Positions 1-8,200 of a DNA stretch of 26,264 bases are shown piece by piece. Position numbers and translations under genes: made by a program. The stretch spans positions 1-26,264 of the forward strand of contig QFOU01000013.1 in assembly GCA_003241595.1 (NCBI GenBank), given 5' to 3'. This DNA is from Pseudomonas fluorescens. GTDB taxonomy: Bacteria > Pseudomonadota > Alphaproteobacteria > UBA2136 > UBA6156. Under the pieces are notes generated by a model. It was not told the origin of the DNA, made no database searches, and saw only the letters and a list, made by a program, of their open reading frames with translations. Position 1 is the stretch's first letter. Each line of letters opens with the position of its first letter.

Positions 1-1
1 T

Positions 2-82
2 TTCATGATCGCGATTCCTCTACTAATCTTAATTGGGATAATGGCCTTCTATCCGCTTGCGCGGCTAAAATCAAGGGGCTAA
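2..82 (+). CDS. C-terminal fragment of a membrane protein (5' end outside the window)
   Basis: An open frame enters from the left edge and stops with TAA at 80-82. The 26 visible residues are a strongly hydrophobic helix (around IAIPLLILIGIMAF) followed by a short basic tail (PLARLKSRG), typical of a last transmembrane segment with a cytoplasmic positively charged end. The next gene starts 10 bases downstream on the same strand, and its likely ribosome binding site (AAGGGG, 73-78) lies inside these last codons, so the two are probably co-transcribed. Nothing in the fragment identifies the family. Confidence 0.5.
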   Translation, partial: FMIAIPLLILIGIMAFYPLARLKSRG

Positions 83-92
83 CATCCTGCCT

Positions 93-947
93 GTGAAAAC
101 ACTTTTTGCTCCGATGCCAGCTTTTATGCTCTTGTTTGCTCTCGTCCTGTGTGGGGCGGGTAACCTTAATGCGCAAGTGGCTACGGGGCCAGAACCTTAT
201 AGTACCCCCGTAGTTCCGCCGCCGCTGGCAATTACCTACGATATGTCGGGCCTGCCGCTCACCATCACGCACGATGGCGGTGGTGTTTATAGTTTCAGTG
301 GCTTACCCTACCCAGGCAGTGTCCTTTACACTCCCACAAATGGGGTTGTGTACTATCAGCACCCAGAAGAACCCGTATGGCACACCGTAACACCTGCCAT
401 GCTGCGCGGGGTCGTCGTGCCCGCCACCATTTCCCAAGGCCCTGTAGGCCGCCCGTGGCAAGATCAAACCACGTTCCGCTGGAATCTCACCACAACGGCG
501 GTGAATCCGGAGGACGAGATCAACACCAACGGCACTGCCTGTAAACCGATGTTCGGCAGCGCGTCTGCGTCCGAAATGTCGGGGCTGGACGTAACCGATA
601 TCCTGCACGTTCTTACCGTTATGCAGTGGCTGAATGGCGGCGGTATCCCCAATCCCTGCGAAAAACTCCAGTTCTCGGCTCAACAGGCAAAAGCGATTGG
701 CCTGCCAACCATCTTCACTGGCCCCAATGGCTTGTGGCAGTTGCAAGAGATCGTGCAATCTCCGGCCGATTACATCCAACTCCCCAACGCTCAACCCATG
801 GACGATGAAACCCGCCTCCATCTCCTGCTGATTCAATTCGGTCCGGAAGAACGTGCTAACCTCATCCGCTCTTACGGCAACCTGCCGCTGCAACAACAGA
901 TCGAGCTGATCAGCCCGCTGCTCACGCAAGACGTCACCGCCATCTAA
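93..947 (+). CDS. Exported protein of unknown function
   Basis: The 284-residue product begins with a GTG codon preceded by AAGGGG at 73-78. Residues 1-28 form a classical signal peptide: Lys2, a hydrophobic core around MLLFALVLCGAG, and a cleavage region near NLNAQ. The mature part is rich in Pro, Gly, Thr and Gln. It has only two cysteines, in NGTACKPMFG and NPCEKLQ, which could form a disulfide in the periplasm. The first third looks beta-rich and the last third (from about residue 195) looks helical, with many Leu, Gln and Glu. I recognise no family. It probably acts in the periplasm or on the surface, and seems linked to the membrane protein ending at 82. A hairpin at 973-989 marks the end of the unit. 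Confidence 0.75.
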   Translation: MKTLFAPMPAFMLLFALVLCGAGNLNAQVATGPEPYSTPVVPPPLAITYDMSGLPLTITHDGGGVYSFSGLPYPGSVLYTPTNGVVYYQHPEEPVWHTVTPAMLRGVVVPATISQGPVGRPWQDQTTFRWNLTTTAVNPEDEINTNGTACKPMFGSASASEMSGLDVTDILHVLTVMQWLNGGGIPNPCEKLQFSAQQAKAIGLPTIFTGPNGLWQLQEIVQSPADYIQLPNAQPMDDETRLHLLLIQFGPEERANLIRSYGNLPLQQQIELISPLLTQDVTAI

Positions 948-972
948 ATCAAACGACCAACCAAATGATAAA

Positions 973-989
973 GCCCCCATATCGGGGGC
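973..989. terminator. Hairpin between convergent genes, possible bidirectional terminator
   Basis: GCCCCC and GGGGGC form a 6-bp GC stem around a 5-base loop, 26 bases after the stop at 947 and 28 bases after the stop of the minus-strand gene ending at 1017. Neither side has a strong T-tract (TTATCATTT on the minus strand is the better one). The position between convergent genes is the main argument. Confidence 0.5.
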
Positions 990-1016
990 ATCATCATCGC
1001 GTGGTACAAGAGGCCC

Positions 1017-1196
1017 TTAAGTGGAGAGGCTCTCGTCATACCAACCCGCTTCCGGGTTGGCGGCATTTGCCGGAGGCTCCGGCGTCGGTTCCATCATCTC
1101 GGCATGTTCGTCATGAAAATCCGAGTGCTCAGGCAAGGTCCGGGGCAGGTGGTGCGGGCGTGTGCGCCGCGCGGTGTCTTTCACGAAATAATTCAT
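1017..1196 (-). CDS. Small protein of unknown function (59 aa)
   Basis: On the minus strand ATG (1196) to TAA (1017) encodes 59 residues starting MNYFVKDTARRTRPHH. A good Shine-Dalgarno GGAG (1207-1204) sits 7 bases before the ATG. The N-terminal third is basic. The rest is acidic and proline-rich (HDEHAEMMEPTPEPP) and ends AGWYDESLST. There is no signal peptide or membrane segment, so it is probably cytosolic and largely disordered. It lies 55 bases downstream of the 67-residue gene on the same strand, which has an equally good ribosome binding site, so the two probably form an operon. I recognise no family. The ribosome site and the tight pairing are the evidence that it is real. Confidence 0.6.
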   Translation of the reverse strand: MNYFVKDTARRTRPHHLPRTLPEHSDFHDEHAEMMEPTPEPPANAANPEAGWYDESLST

Positions 1197-1251
1197 TTCA
1201 TGTCTCCAAAAAAGGTCAGAACAAGTGGGTTTTCGTAACAGTCGGGGCGGA

Positions 1252-1455
1252 TCAGCACACGTCGCCGCCTTCGCCGATGTCGAACATCCGCTCCAGCATG
1301 CCGTTGTTGCCGTAGTTGCGGAACGGGCGGTCGCTATGCGGATTCGCCGGATTCGGCCATTGAGACGCGTCCGAGAATTTTACCTTGGGCGCATCCGCGC
1401 GTTCAGGGGTGTCTGCGCGAGATTCAATAACAGAGCTAGCCATTGCATTAGTCAT
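1252..1455 (-). CDS. Small protein of unknown function (67 aa)
   Basis: This minus-strand gene begins at ATG 1455 with GGAG (1467-1464) 8 bases upstream. The 67 residues start MTNAMASSVIESRADTPERA and end GMLERMFDIGEGGDVC, so the penultimate region is acidic and the last residue is cysteine. A central stretch (SQWPNPANPHSDRPFRNYGNNG) is rich in Asn, Pro and aromatic residues and looks unstructured. There is no export signal. A TAAAAT hexamer (minus strand, 1509-1504) about 48 bases upstream could be its -10 box, but I see no convincing -35. It is followed by the 59-residue gene in the same direction. I recognise no family. Confidence 0.65.
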   Translation of the reverse strand: MTNAMASSVIESRADTPERADAPKVKFSDASQWPNPANPHSDRPFRNYGNNGMLERMFDIGEGGDVC

Positions 1456-1503
1456 GGGTATTTCTCCATGGTTGTCGGGTGGGCTTGGCCACCGGTTTCC
1501 TGA

Positions 1504-1509
1504 ATTTTA
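1504..1509 (-). promoter_or_regulatory. Possible -10 element for the small-gene pair
   Basis: TAAAAT on the minus strand differs from TATAAT at one base and lies about 48 bases before the start of the 67-residue gene. No clear -35 hexamer is seen 16-18 bases upstream, so this is weak. Confidence 0.25.
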
Positions 1510-1640
1510 AGTGAGAGACTTTAAACTAAAGAGAGCTGCAACCAAACCAACGCGTTAAAAAGCGTTATACCAACGGAAGCCCCAGAATCGGAGCGAGGTG
1601 TAGGTACGGGTGGTTGTCAGTTGCGTCATTGCCCTTTTAG

Positions 1641-1646
1641 TATAAG
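1641..1646 (+). promoter_or_regulatory. -10 element placing transcription start at the ATG of the next gene
   Basis: TATAAG (five of six bases match TATAAT) ends 6 bases before the ATG at 1653. The intervening GCAACCA-type sequence contains no Shine-Dalgarno. This spacing would start transcription at or next to the initiation codon, giving a leaderless mRNA. No good -35 is present at 16-18 bases; TTGTCA at 1614-1619 is 21 bases away. Confidence 0.4.
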
Positions 1647-1652
1647 CAACCA

Positions 1653-2651
1653 ATGTATCGCCCCGCAAGTCTTGTTTTTATTTTTTTGGCCAGCACCTGT
1701 CTGGCGTTGCCGGTCATGGCGCAGCAGTACGCAACACAGGTCGAGCAAACGCGCCAAACCTTCAATTCTCAAGCGTCGAATGGCGGCCAAACCTTTGCCT
1801 ACACCTATAATACCGCACTCGGAGAGACCCGCACACTCACCTTCCGCCTGAATGCCGAAGATATCGCGCGGGGAGGGGCCGAGTTCAAACCATGGAATAA
1901 CGCACAAGCCCGCAGTACGGCAGTTGCAGCGGCCCAGGCACGCGCCGCTCAGCTGGAGCGAAAGAACCTGAAGGCCACCATCTCACCATTACCTAATGGC
2001 ATGAACGTCCGTATCTCCGGTTACGACGTAAAGCCCGACGGGCCGGAAGTTAAAAACCTCAACAAAGAGATCAGCCTCGCCTACGATATCACCGTAAAGA
2101 ACTTCGCGAAGGAGAACCTCTATCGCGCCATCTCCACAGGGCCAAACACAACGTCAATCATGCCCGACCACCCCGCCATCGTCACGCGCTATGTCAATGC
2201 CATGCGTCCGGTCGCCAAAGCCATCCGCGAGCAGGTGCCGGGTGCCGCCGATGGCCCGCGCGAGTTCATCAACGCCGCTATGAACTGGCTGCAAACCATT
2301 CCCTATGACCGCCTCGATGACCGTGCAACCTCTAACGGCGCAGGTTTCCAAACACCCTATGGCCTCATCCAAGGTAATAGCGGAGACTGCGATACCAAGG
2401 CGACTGCCCTCGCGGCCCTGATCCGTTCCATCTATCCCACCATCCCGTTGGCGATTGTGTACGTGCCCGAGCACGCTTTCCTCGCCATCGGCCTGCCTCA
2501 AAGCCAAAACGATTTCGCCCTTCGCACGCAAAACGGTACTTATATATTGGCCGATGCCACAGGCCCCGCACTGGCGCCCCTTGGTTATATCGATGCCAAA
2601 ACCCAAGCCCGCACCGGCGGCGCCAAAACCGAGATCCTCCCCGTCCCGTAA
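1653..2651 (+). CDS. Exported transglutaminase-like cysteine protease-fold protein
   Basis: The 332-residue product has a signal peptide (residues 1-23, ending PVMAQ) and a C-terminal transglutaminase-like domain. The triad is visible: Cys246 in SGDCDTKA, His274 in VPEHAFLA and Asp301 in LADATGP, in the order and spacing expected for the papain-like transglutaminase fold. Proteins of this superfamily in the periplasm usually cleave or cross-link peptides, or act as protease-like adaptors. The substrate here cannot be told. Residues 24-200 are a separate N-terminal region, Asn/Thr/Gln-rich at first and then containing a probable beta domain (ISPLPNGMNVRISGYDV). There is no Shine-Dalgarno before the ATG, but TATAAG ends 6 bases upstream. 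The gene stands alone, with a hairpin at 2698-2719 after it. Confidence 0.8.
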   Translation: MYRPASLVFIFLASTCLALPVMAQQYATQVEQTRQTFNSQASNGGQTFAYTYNTALGETRTLTFRLNAEDIARGGAEFKPWNNAQARSTAVAAAQARAAQLERKNLKATISPLPNGMNVRISGYDVKPDGPEVKNLNKEISLAYDITVKNFAKENLYRAISTGPNTTSIMPDHPAIVTRYVNAMRPVAKAIREQVPGAADGPREFINAAMNWLQTIPYDRLDDRATSNGAGFQTPYGLIQGNSGDCDTKATALAALIRSIYPTIPLAIVYVPEHAFLAIGLPQSQNDFALRTQNGTYILADATGPALAPLGYIDAKTQARTGGAKTEILPVP

Positions 2652-2697
2652 CGGGCTCGTGTATCTCCCGCGCGACATGGCCTCCAAATATTTTAGT

Positions 2698-2719
2698 GTT
2701 AGTCCCTGAACAGACTAAC
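2698..2719. repeat. Inverted repeat (7-bp arms) between two genes
   Basis: GTTAGTC and GACTAAC flank an 8-base loop. No T-tract follows on either strand, so this is a weak terminator for the upstream gene. It lies 32 bases before the ATG at 2751 and could equally be a regulator-binding dyad for that gene. Confidence 0.4.
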
Positions 2720-2750
2720 GAGACGAAGCGAAGTGATTTAAATCTAAAGC

Positions 2751-3917
2751 ATGTTCAAATCTCTCTTCGCTGTCTTGTTGGGTAAACCGCTTTATCACTT
2801 GTTCATAGCAGGCCCTTCGCAGGTGTGCTCGCGTTTGCAGTTCGTGTTGGCGTTTGGATATTTTGCCTTTCTTAACAGCTTTGTGATGTGGGCGTGGGTG
2901 GGTATCCCTAATCTCATCTTTAAAATAAGTGGCTACCCCTATGCTCAACTTGGCGTCGAAAGCTGCGAGTTTGGTATCCTAAAAAGGATGGAAGAATCCA
3001 CTGAAACCAAAACAGTAGTCGCTCGCTATCTCGGAAGTAATTTGGACATGATAGCAGGGCTCTCAAGCATGTTGCGCGTTGTCGGCGTCGTACTCGCGGT
3101 TTTCATGGCTTGGCGTCTTCTTTGCTTGGTTATCCAACGTGCTAACCATACAAAAATTCCAGCCGTTATTCCTGTTCTGATAACAGTTGCTATCGGCATA
3201 GCAGGGATAATTCTGAATTTTAGCCAAAACGATGAATTAGTCATGGTGGCTATTGGTTGGTGGGTCATCCTCTTCCTTATACCGTCATCCCAAACCTTTA
3301 AAGTTGCGGCGCAATCAGGCTTTGTAGAAGAGTGGATAATCCAGCCCCTGCAGTATGCTTTTGCAGTAGGGCCTAAACAGCCGTTAGCAGGATGCAAATT
3401 CTTAGCAGCATCAGTTCTCTTATATTTGGTGCCAGTAGTTGTCATGTTGGGGGTCGTAAAAGCTTACGCGGCTGTAGTTACACTTAATGACGACTACACC
3501 TCTATGCTGGCAGTTTCGGCTGCACTTTGTAATTGGACCATTCTAGGTCAAGTTGCACCCGAATACGCCGATGGCTTCCGAAAAACGTTTCAATACCTTT
3601 CTGCTGTCTACTTCCCTACAATGAGCCTAACTTCAAAGTTTCCTCTCTACGGCCTTATATTGGTAATAGTGGTTCTGCAATATCGCCAAGCCGTCTTGTT
3701 TATCCAGCGCGCTCATTCCATGTCGGTCAGTCGGCCTTGGCTGGTGGGCGGGGGCGTGTTCAGCGTCTATCTTCTAATGGGGTTTGTTTTCAGCTATGTC
3801 CCGTATGGCACGGCAATCGGGAGTGTGCTGGGTGTAATGTTTATCGCAGGCTACGGCCTTCTGCCGCCCCGCAAGACGCTCACCACCGAAGAGTCTTCCG
3901 TTTTGCCTAACTCTTAA
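2751..3917 (+). CDS. Multi-pass inner-membrane protein of unknown function
   Basis: The product has 388 residues with about eight hydrophobic segments, near residues 28-55, 108-128, 138-157, 164-180, 215-240, 298-312, 330-350 and 353-372. A charged soluble loop lies at about 70-100 (ESTETKTVVARYLGS). The last 16 residues are polar. I recognise no transporter or enzyme motif. No clear Shine-Dalgarno precedes the ATG, and the first codons (MFKSLFAVLLGKPLYH) do not settle the start. The coding sequence is clearly richer in A and T than recA and dnaE next door and uses more TTA, ATA and AAT codons. This fits recent acquisition or relaxed codon selection. It appears to be a single-gene unit. Confidence 0.7.
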   Translation: MFKSLFAVLLGKPLYHLFIAGPSQVCSRLQFVLAFGYFAFLNSFVMWAWVGIPNLIFKISGYPYAQLGVESCEFGILKRMEESTETKTVVARYLGSNLDMIAGLSSMLRVVGVVLAVFMAWRLLCLVIQRANHTKIPAVIPVLITVAIGIAGIILNFSQNDELVMVAIGWWVILFLIPSSQTFKVAAQSGFVEEWIIQPLQYAFAVGPKQPLAGCKFLAASVLLYLVPVVVMLGVVKAYAAVVTLNDDYTSMLAVSAALCNWTILGQVAPEYADGFRKTFQYLSAVYFPTMSLTSKFPLYGLILVIVVLQYRQAVLFIQRAHSMSVSRPWLVGGGVFSVYLLMGFVFSYVPYGTAIGSVLGVMFIAGYGLLPPRKTLTTEESSVLPNS

Positions 3918-3955
3918 TCACCGTTTATACACTTTTTGCCCCATCTCTCAACACG

Positions 3956-3972
3956 CCGCTTGCGCAAGGCGG
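3956..3972. repeat. Dyad upstream of recA
   Basis: CCG-CTTGCGCAAG-G-CGG is a 10-bp perfect palindrome with 3-bp arms outside it and one unpaired G. It lies between the membrane-protein gene and recA. No T-run follows. It may be a weak terminator for the upstream gene or a binding site in the recA promoter region. Confidence 0.35.
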
Positions 3973-4006
3973 GGAGGGGAGATATATTCGTGCAGAAATC
4001 AAAATG

Positions 4007-4021
4007 GAACGCGATAAGAAA
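4007..4021. promoter_or_regulatory. Near-match to an alphaproteobacterial LexA box
   Basis: GAAC-N7-GAAA reads TTTC-N7-GTTC on the other strand. The LexA site known from alphaproteobacteria is GTTC-N7-GTTC, so this has one half-site exact and the other with one mismatch. It ends 8 bases before the recA start and overlaps the AAAGAG ribosome binding site, a place where repressor binding could act. A chance match is possible. Confidence 0.3.
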
Positions 4022-4029
4022 GAGCTCCC

Positions 4030-5115
4030 ATGGCAAAAGCCACTAGCACCGAACCCACAAGCATGAACCTCAGCAACGACCCCGCGCGTAACAAGGCGCT
4101 GGAAGCCGCTCTCCAACAGATCGAACGCACTTTCGGTAAAGGCAGCATTCTTGCCCTCAACGGCGACGCGATCGAAAAGAACATCGACGTCGTCAGCACC
4201 GGTAGCTTGGGTCTCGACCTCGCCCTCGGCGTCGGCGGCTTGCCCAAAGGCCGTATTATCGAGATCTTCGGCCCCGAATCCTCCGGTAAAACCACGCTTA
4301 CCCTGCATGTCATTGCCGAAGCCCAAAAACTCGGCGGTACCTGCGCGTTTATCGATGCCGAGCACGCTCTCGACACGCAATACGCTCATAAGCTCGGTGT
4401 AGACCTCAACCGCCTGCTGGTCAGCCAGCCCGATAACGGCGAACAAGCTCTTGAAATCTGCAACACCCTCGTCGGTACCGGCGCGGTGGATGTGGTGGTC
4501 GTCGACTCCGTTGCTGCACTCACCCCGAAGGCTGAAATCGAAGGCGACATGGGCGATAGCCACGTCGGTCTGCAAGCCCGCCTCATGTCTCAGGCGCTGC
4601 GCAAGCTCACCGGTACCGTCAACCGCTCCAATACCATGGTTATCTTCATTAACCAGATCCGCATGAAGATCGGCGTCATGTTCGGCAACCCGGAAACCAC
4701 CACCGGCGGTAACGCGCTCAAGTTCTACAGCTCTGTCCGCCTCGATATTCGTCGCACCGGCGCCCTCAAGGACAAAGAAGAGATCATCGGTAACAGCACC
4801 CGTGTCAAAGTGGTGAAGAACAAGGTTGCCCCACCGTTCCGCGAAGCCATCTTCGACATCATGTACGGCGAAGGCATCTCCCTGACTGGCGAAATCATCG
4901 ACCTCGGTGTCGCCCGTGGCGTCGTCGAAAAAGCCGGTGCATGGTTCTCCTACAAGGGCGAGCGCATTGGCCAGGGCCGCGAGAATTCCAAGCAGTTCCT
5001 GCGCGATAACCCCACCATTATGAAAGCCATCGAATCTGATATTCGCGCCAAGGGTGGCTTGCCCGCCAGCTTCACCGCTGCCGAGGCCGAAGCCTCCGAG
5101 GCTGAAGCTGCGTAA
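4030..5115 (+). CDS. recA: Recombinase A
   Basis: The product is RecA, the ATP-dependent strand-exchange protein of homologous recombination and co-protease for LexA. Its 361 residues match the usual 340-360. The Walker A motif GPESSGKTT is at residues 81-89, preceded by the conserved STGSLGLDLALGVGGLPKG region. Walker B (VVVVDSVAAL) and the DNA-binding loop 2 region with INQIRMKIG and GNPETTTGG are intact. The C-terminus is acidic and Ala/Glu-rich, as usual. The start is supported by AAAGAG about 5 bases before the ATG; an internal Met13 is a possible later start. A LexA-like half-matching site overlaps the ribosome site, and a strong terminator follows at 5135-5159. It is monocistronic. Confidence 0.98.
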   Translation: MAKATSTEPTSMNLSNDPARNKALEAALQQIERTFGKGSILALNGDAIEKNIDVVSTGSLGLDLALGVGGLPKGRIIEIFGPESSGKTTLTLHVIAEAQKLGGTCAFIDAEHALDTQYAHKLGVDLNRLLVSQPDNGEQALEICNTLVGTGAVDVVVVDSVAALTPKAEIEGDMGDSHVGLQARLMSQALRKLTGTVNRSNTMVIFINQIRMKIGVMFGNPETTTGGNALKFYSSVRLDIRRTGALKDKEEIIGNSTRVKVVKNKVAPPFREAIFDIMYGEGISLTGEIIDLGVARGVVEKAGAWFSYKGERIGQGRENSKQFLRDNPTIMKAIESDIRAKGGLPASFTAAEAEASEAEAA

Positions 5116-5134
5116 CTCTACGCAACTGCCATCA

Positions 5135-5159
5135 AGCCCCGCCAACAGCGGGGCTTTTT
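5135..5159 (+). terminator. Rho-independent terminator of recA
   Basis: AGCCCCGC and GCGGGGCT form an 8-bp stem with loop CAACA, followed by TTTT. It begins 20 bases after the recA stop codon. Confidence 0.9.
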
Positions 5160-5220
5160 GCTGTCATTTTTCATGTCATAAACCTCCGCAAAACCCTACC
5201 CCAGCGCCACAAAACCGAGT

Positions 5221-8200
5221 ATGTTATTCCGCATGGGGGCACCACAATTCGTACATCTGACCTGTAAGAGCAGTTACAGCCTGCTCGAAGGCATGACGCC
5301 CATCAAAAAACTCGCCAAGGCTGCCGATAAAGCCGGCTTCGCCGCCATCGGCCTCACCGACCTCGGCAATCTCTTCGGCATCGTGGAGGCCAGCAAATAC
5401 ATCGCGGGTGCTGGTATCCAACCTATTCTCGGCTGCGAACTTCCCATCATTCTGGAAGAAAAAATCAGCAGCATCCAAACGGTGGAGCACATCACGTTCC
5501 TCCCGCTGCTCGTCACCAGCCAAACCGGCTGGCGCAACCTGTGCAAACTGGTCAGCGAAAGCCAGTTCCGTAAACTGGAAGACCGCCGCGACCACCAAGG
5601 CGAAGCCGGTATCGCCCTGTCGCGTGTGCTGGAACTCAATGAAGATCTCATCGCGCTCAGCGGTCACTACGGCCGCGGATTAGTGCCGGAAGCCCTGAAA
5701 CTGGGGCAGGGGGCCGAGATTATCAAGCACCTCTCTGCCGCCTTCACTGGCAATCGCTTCTTTATCCAGCTCGAGCGCCACCAGTGGCAGGGCGCTAAGG
5801 CGTCCGAAGAAAAGCAGACCGAAGCCACTTTGCTCCAAGCCGCCAAAGCTATGGGCCTGCCATTGGTTGCCACTAACGACTGCCGCTTCGTCAAACCGGA
5901 CGATCTGGAAGCCTTCGAGGTACTGGTCGGCATCGGCGATAGCACTACCATGGACGACCCGGCTCGCCGCCGCTTTACTCCGCAACACCACCTCCGCAGC
6001 GAAGAAGATATGCTCGCTGCCTTCGCCGACCTGCCGGACGCCTGCACCAACACCATTAGCATCGCCCAACGCTGTGCCTTCCTGCTGCCGCAAGTGTCCG
6101 TCAAACAGATGTTCATGCCCAAATGGGAGTTCTCGGGCGATACCCCCGTCGATCAGGTCATCCGCGAAGAATCCTACGCGGGTCTGCATCAGCGTCTGGA
6201 AGACTATGTCTATCCCTTCTGCGAAACCGAGCAGGAAAAAGAAGCCGCCAAAGCCAAGTATGAGAAACAGCTGGAATACGAGCTGGGCATCATCATCGGC
6301 ATGGGGTTCGATGGCTACTTCCTGATTACTTCAGACTTCATTAAATGGGCCAAAGCCAACGGTATTCCTGTCGGCCCGGGCCGTGGGAGTGGTGCCGGTA
6401 GCTTGGTGGCATGGAGCCTCGCCATTACCGATCTCGACCCCATCCGCTGGGAACTCTACTTCGAACGCTTCCTCAACCCGGAGCGTGTCAGCCTGCCGGA
6501 CTTCGACGTCGACTTCTGCCAAGACCGCCGCGAAGAGGTCATCGCTTACGTGCGCCGCCGCTTCGGCGAGCACCGCGTCGCCAACATCATCACCTTTGGT
6601 AGCCTCAAGGCCAAGGCCTGCCTGCGCGACGTCGGCCGCGTGCTCGGCCTGCCCTACGGCTTCGTTGGTCAGGTCGCGGCCTTTATTCCGGAAGGCGCCA
6701 ACCCGCCACCGATTCAAGAAGTGCTGGATGCCGACGAGCGCCTCCGCCAGCGCTACGAGGAAGAGGAAGACGTCAAACGCCTCATCGATACCGCGCTCAA
6801 GCTGGAAGGTTGCTACCGCCACGCCAGTACCCACGCCGCGGGTGTGATCATTACCGACCGCCGCGTCGACGAAGTCTGCGGCGTCTATATCGACCCCCGC
6901 GCCCCCATGCCCGTCACCCAGTTCAGCATGGGCGATGCCGAATACGCAGGGCTGGTGAAATTCGACTTCCTGGGCCTCAAAACCCTCTCCACCATTCGCA
7001 TGGCCGAAAACGCGGTGAAGAAAACCTATTTCCCCGAGTTCGACATTATGAAGGCCGACCTCACCGATCAAAAAACCTACGATATGCTCAAACTCGGGCA
7101 CACCATCGGGGTCTTCCAGATTGAAGGCGGTGGTATCACCGAGCTGACGAAGAAAATGCAGGCCGATGACATGGAAGCTCTGTCGGCAATTCTCGCGCTC
7201 TATCGCCCGGGCCCGTTGGGTACGGGGATGGTGGACGATTATGTCAACCGCAAGCTGGGCCGTGCGGAAGCCGAATATCCGCACGAGATCCTCAAACCCG
7301 CGCTGGAAGTCACCTACGGCGTACCGGTGTACCAGGAGCAAATTATGCAAATGGCACGGGATATGGCCGGCTATACCCTCGGTGGAGCCGACATGCTCCG
7401 CCGCGCGATGGGTAAAAAGAAACCCGAGGAAATGGCGAAGGAACGCGCCAAATTCGTCGAAGGCGCCGCCACCCTGCACAACGTCCCCGCCGAGCAAGCC
7501 AACTATATCTTCGACCTGATGGACAAGTTCTCGGGCTATGGCTTCAACAAGGCGCACACCATCGCCTACGCGCTCATCTCGTTCCAAACCGGCTTCCTCA
7601 AGGCTAACTACCCGCACGAATTCATGGCCGCCACCATGACCTACGACCGCGGCAACCATGAAAAACTCCAACGCTATAAGCTGGAGCTTTTCAAGCTCGG
7701 TACCATCTTGCTGCCGCCGGATGTGAACTACAGCCAGGTCATGTTCTCCGTCGAGAAAGTGCCCGCCAACCCTGAAAAACCGGATGCCTTCCAAGGTCCC
7801 GCCGTGCGCCACGCGCTTGCCGCGCTCAAGGGGGCAGGGGAAGAAGCGATGAAACTTCTGGTCGCCGAGCGCGAAAAGAACGGCAAGTTTAAATCGGTAT
7901 GGGATTTCCTCAGTCGCCTCGAACCCTCTGTCATCAATAAACGTCAGTTGGAAGTGCTGATTAAAGCCGGTGCGCTCGATTCGCTCGATGGCCGCCGCGA
8001 CTGGCTCTTTACCAATATCGAAGCTTTGCTGGCCTACGGTTCAGCGTGTCAGGAGGCCCGCGTTAGCGGCCAAGGCAGCCTCTTTGGGGGCGGTGGGCCT
8101 GCCACGGTCGATGCCGCCGCCTTTATGGCCGGTTGCAAGCGTGCCGAAACTTGGGATTATCTCACCAAATTGCAGCACGAGGCCGAGGCCGTGGGCTTCT

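Noticed and set aside
303..980. 225-codon minus-strand frame
   Set aside because: It is antisense to the exported protein at 93-947, which has a signal peptide and a ribosome site.
965..1315. 116-codon plus-strand frame
   Set aside because: It crosses a hairpin and runs opposite the two small minus-strand genes, which have much better ribosome sites.
6331..7812. 493-codon open frame on the minus strand
   Set aside because: It is opposite the catalytic core of dnaE; no ribosome site or motif.
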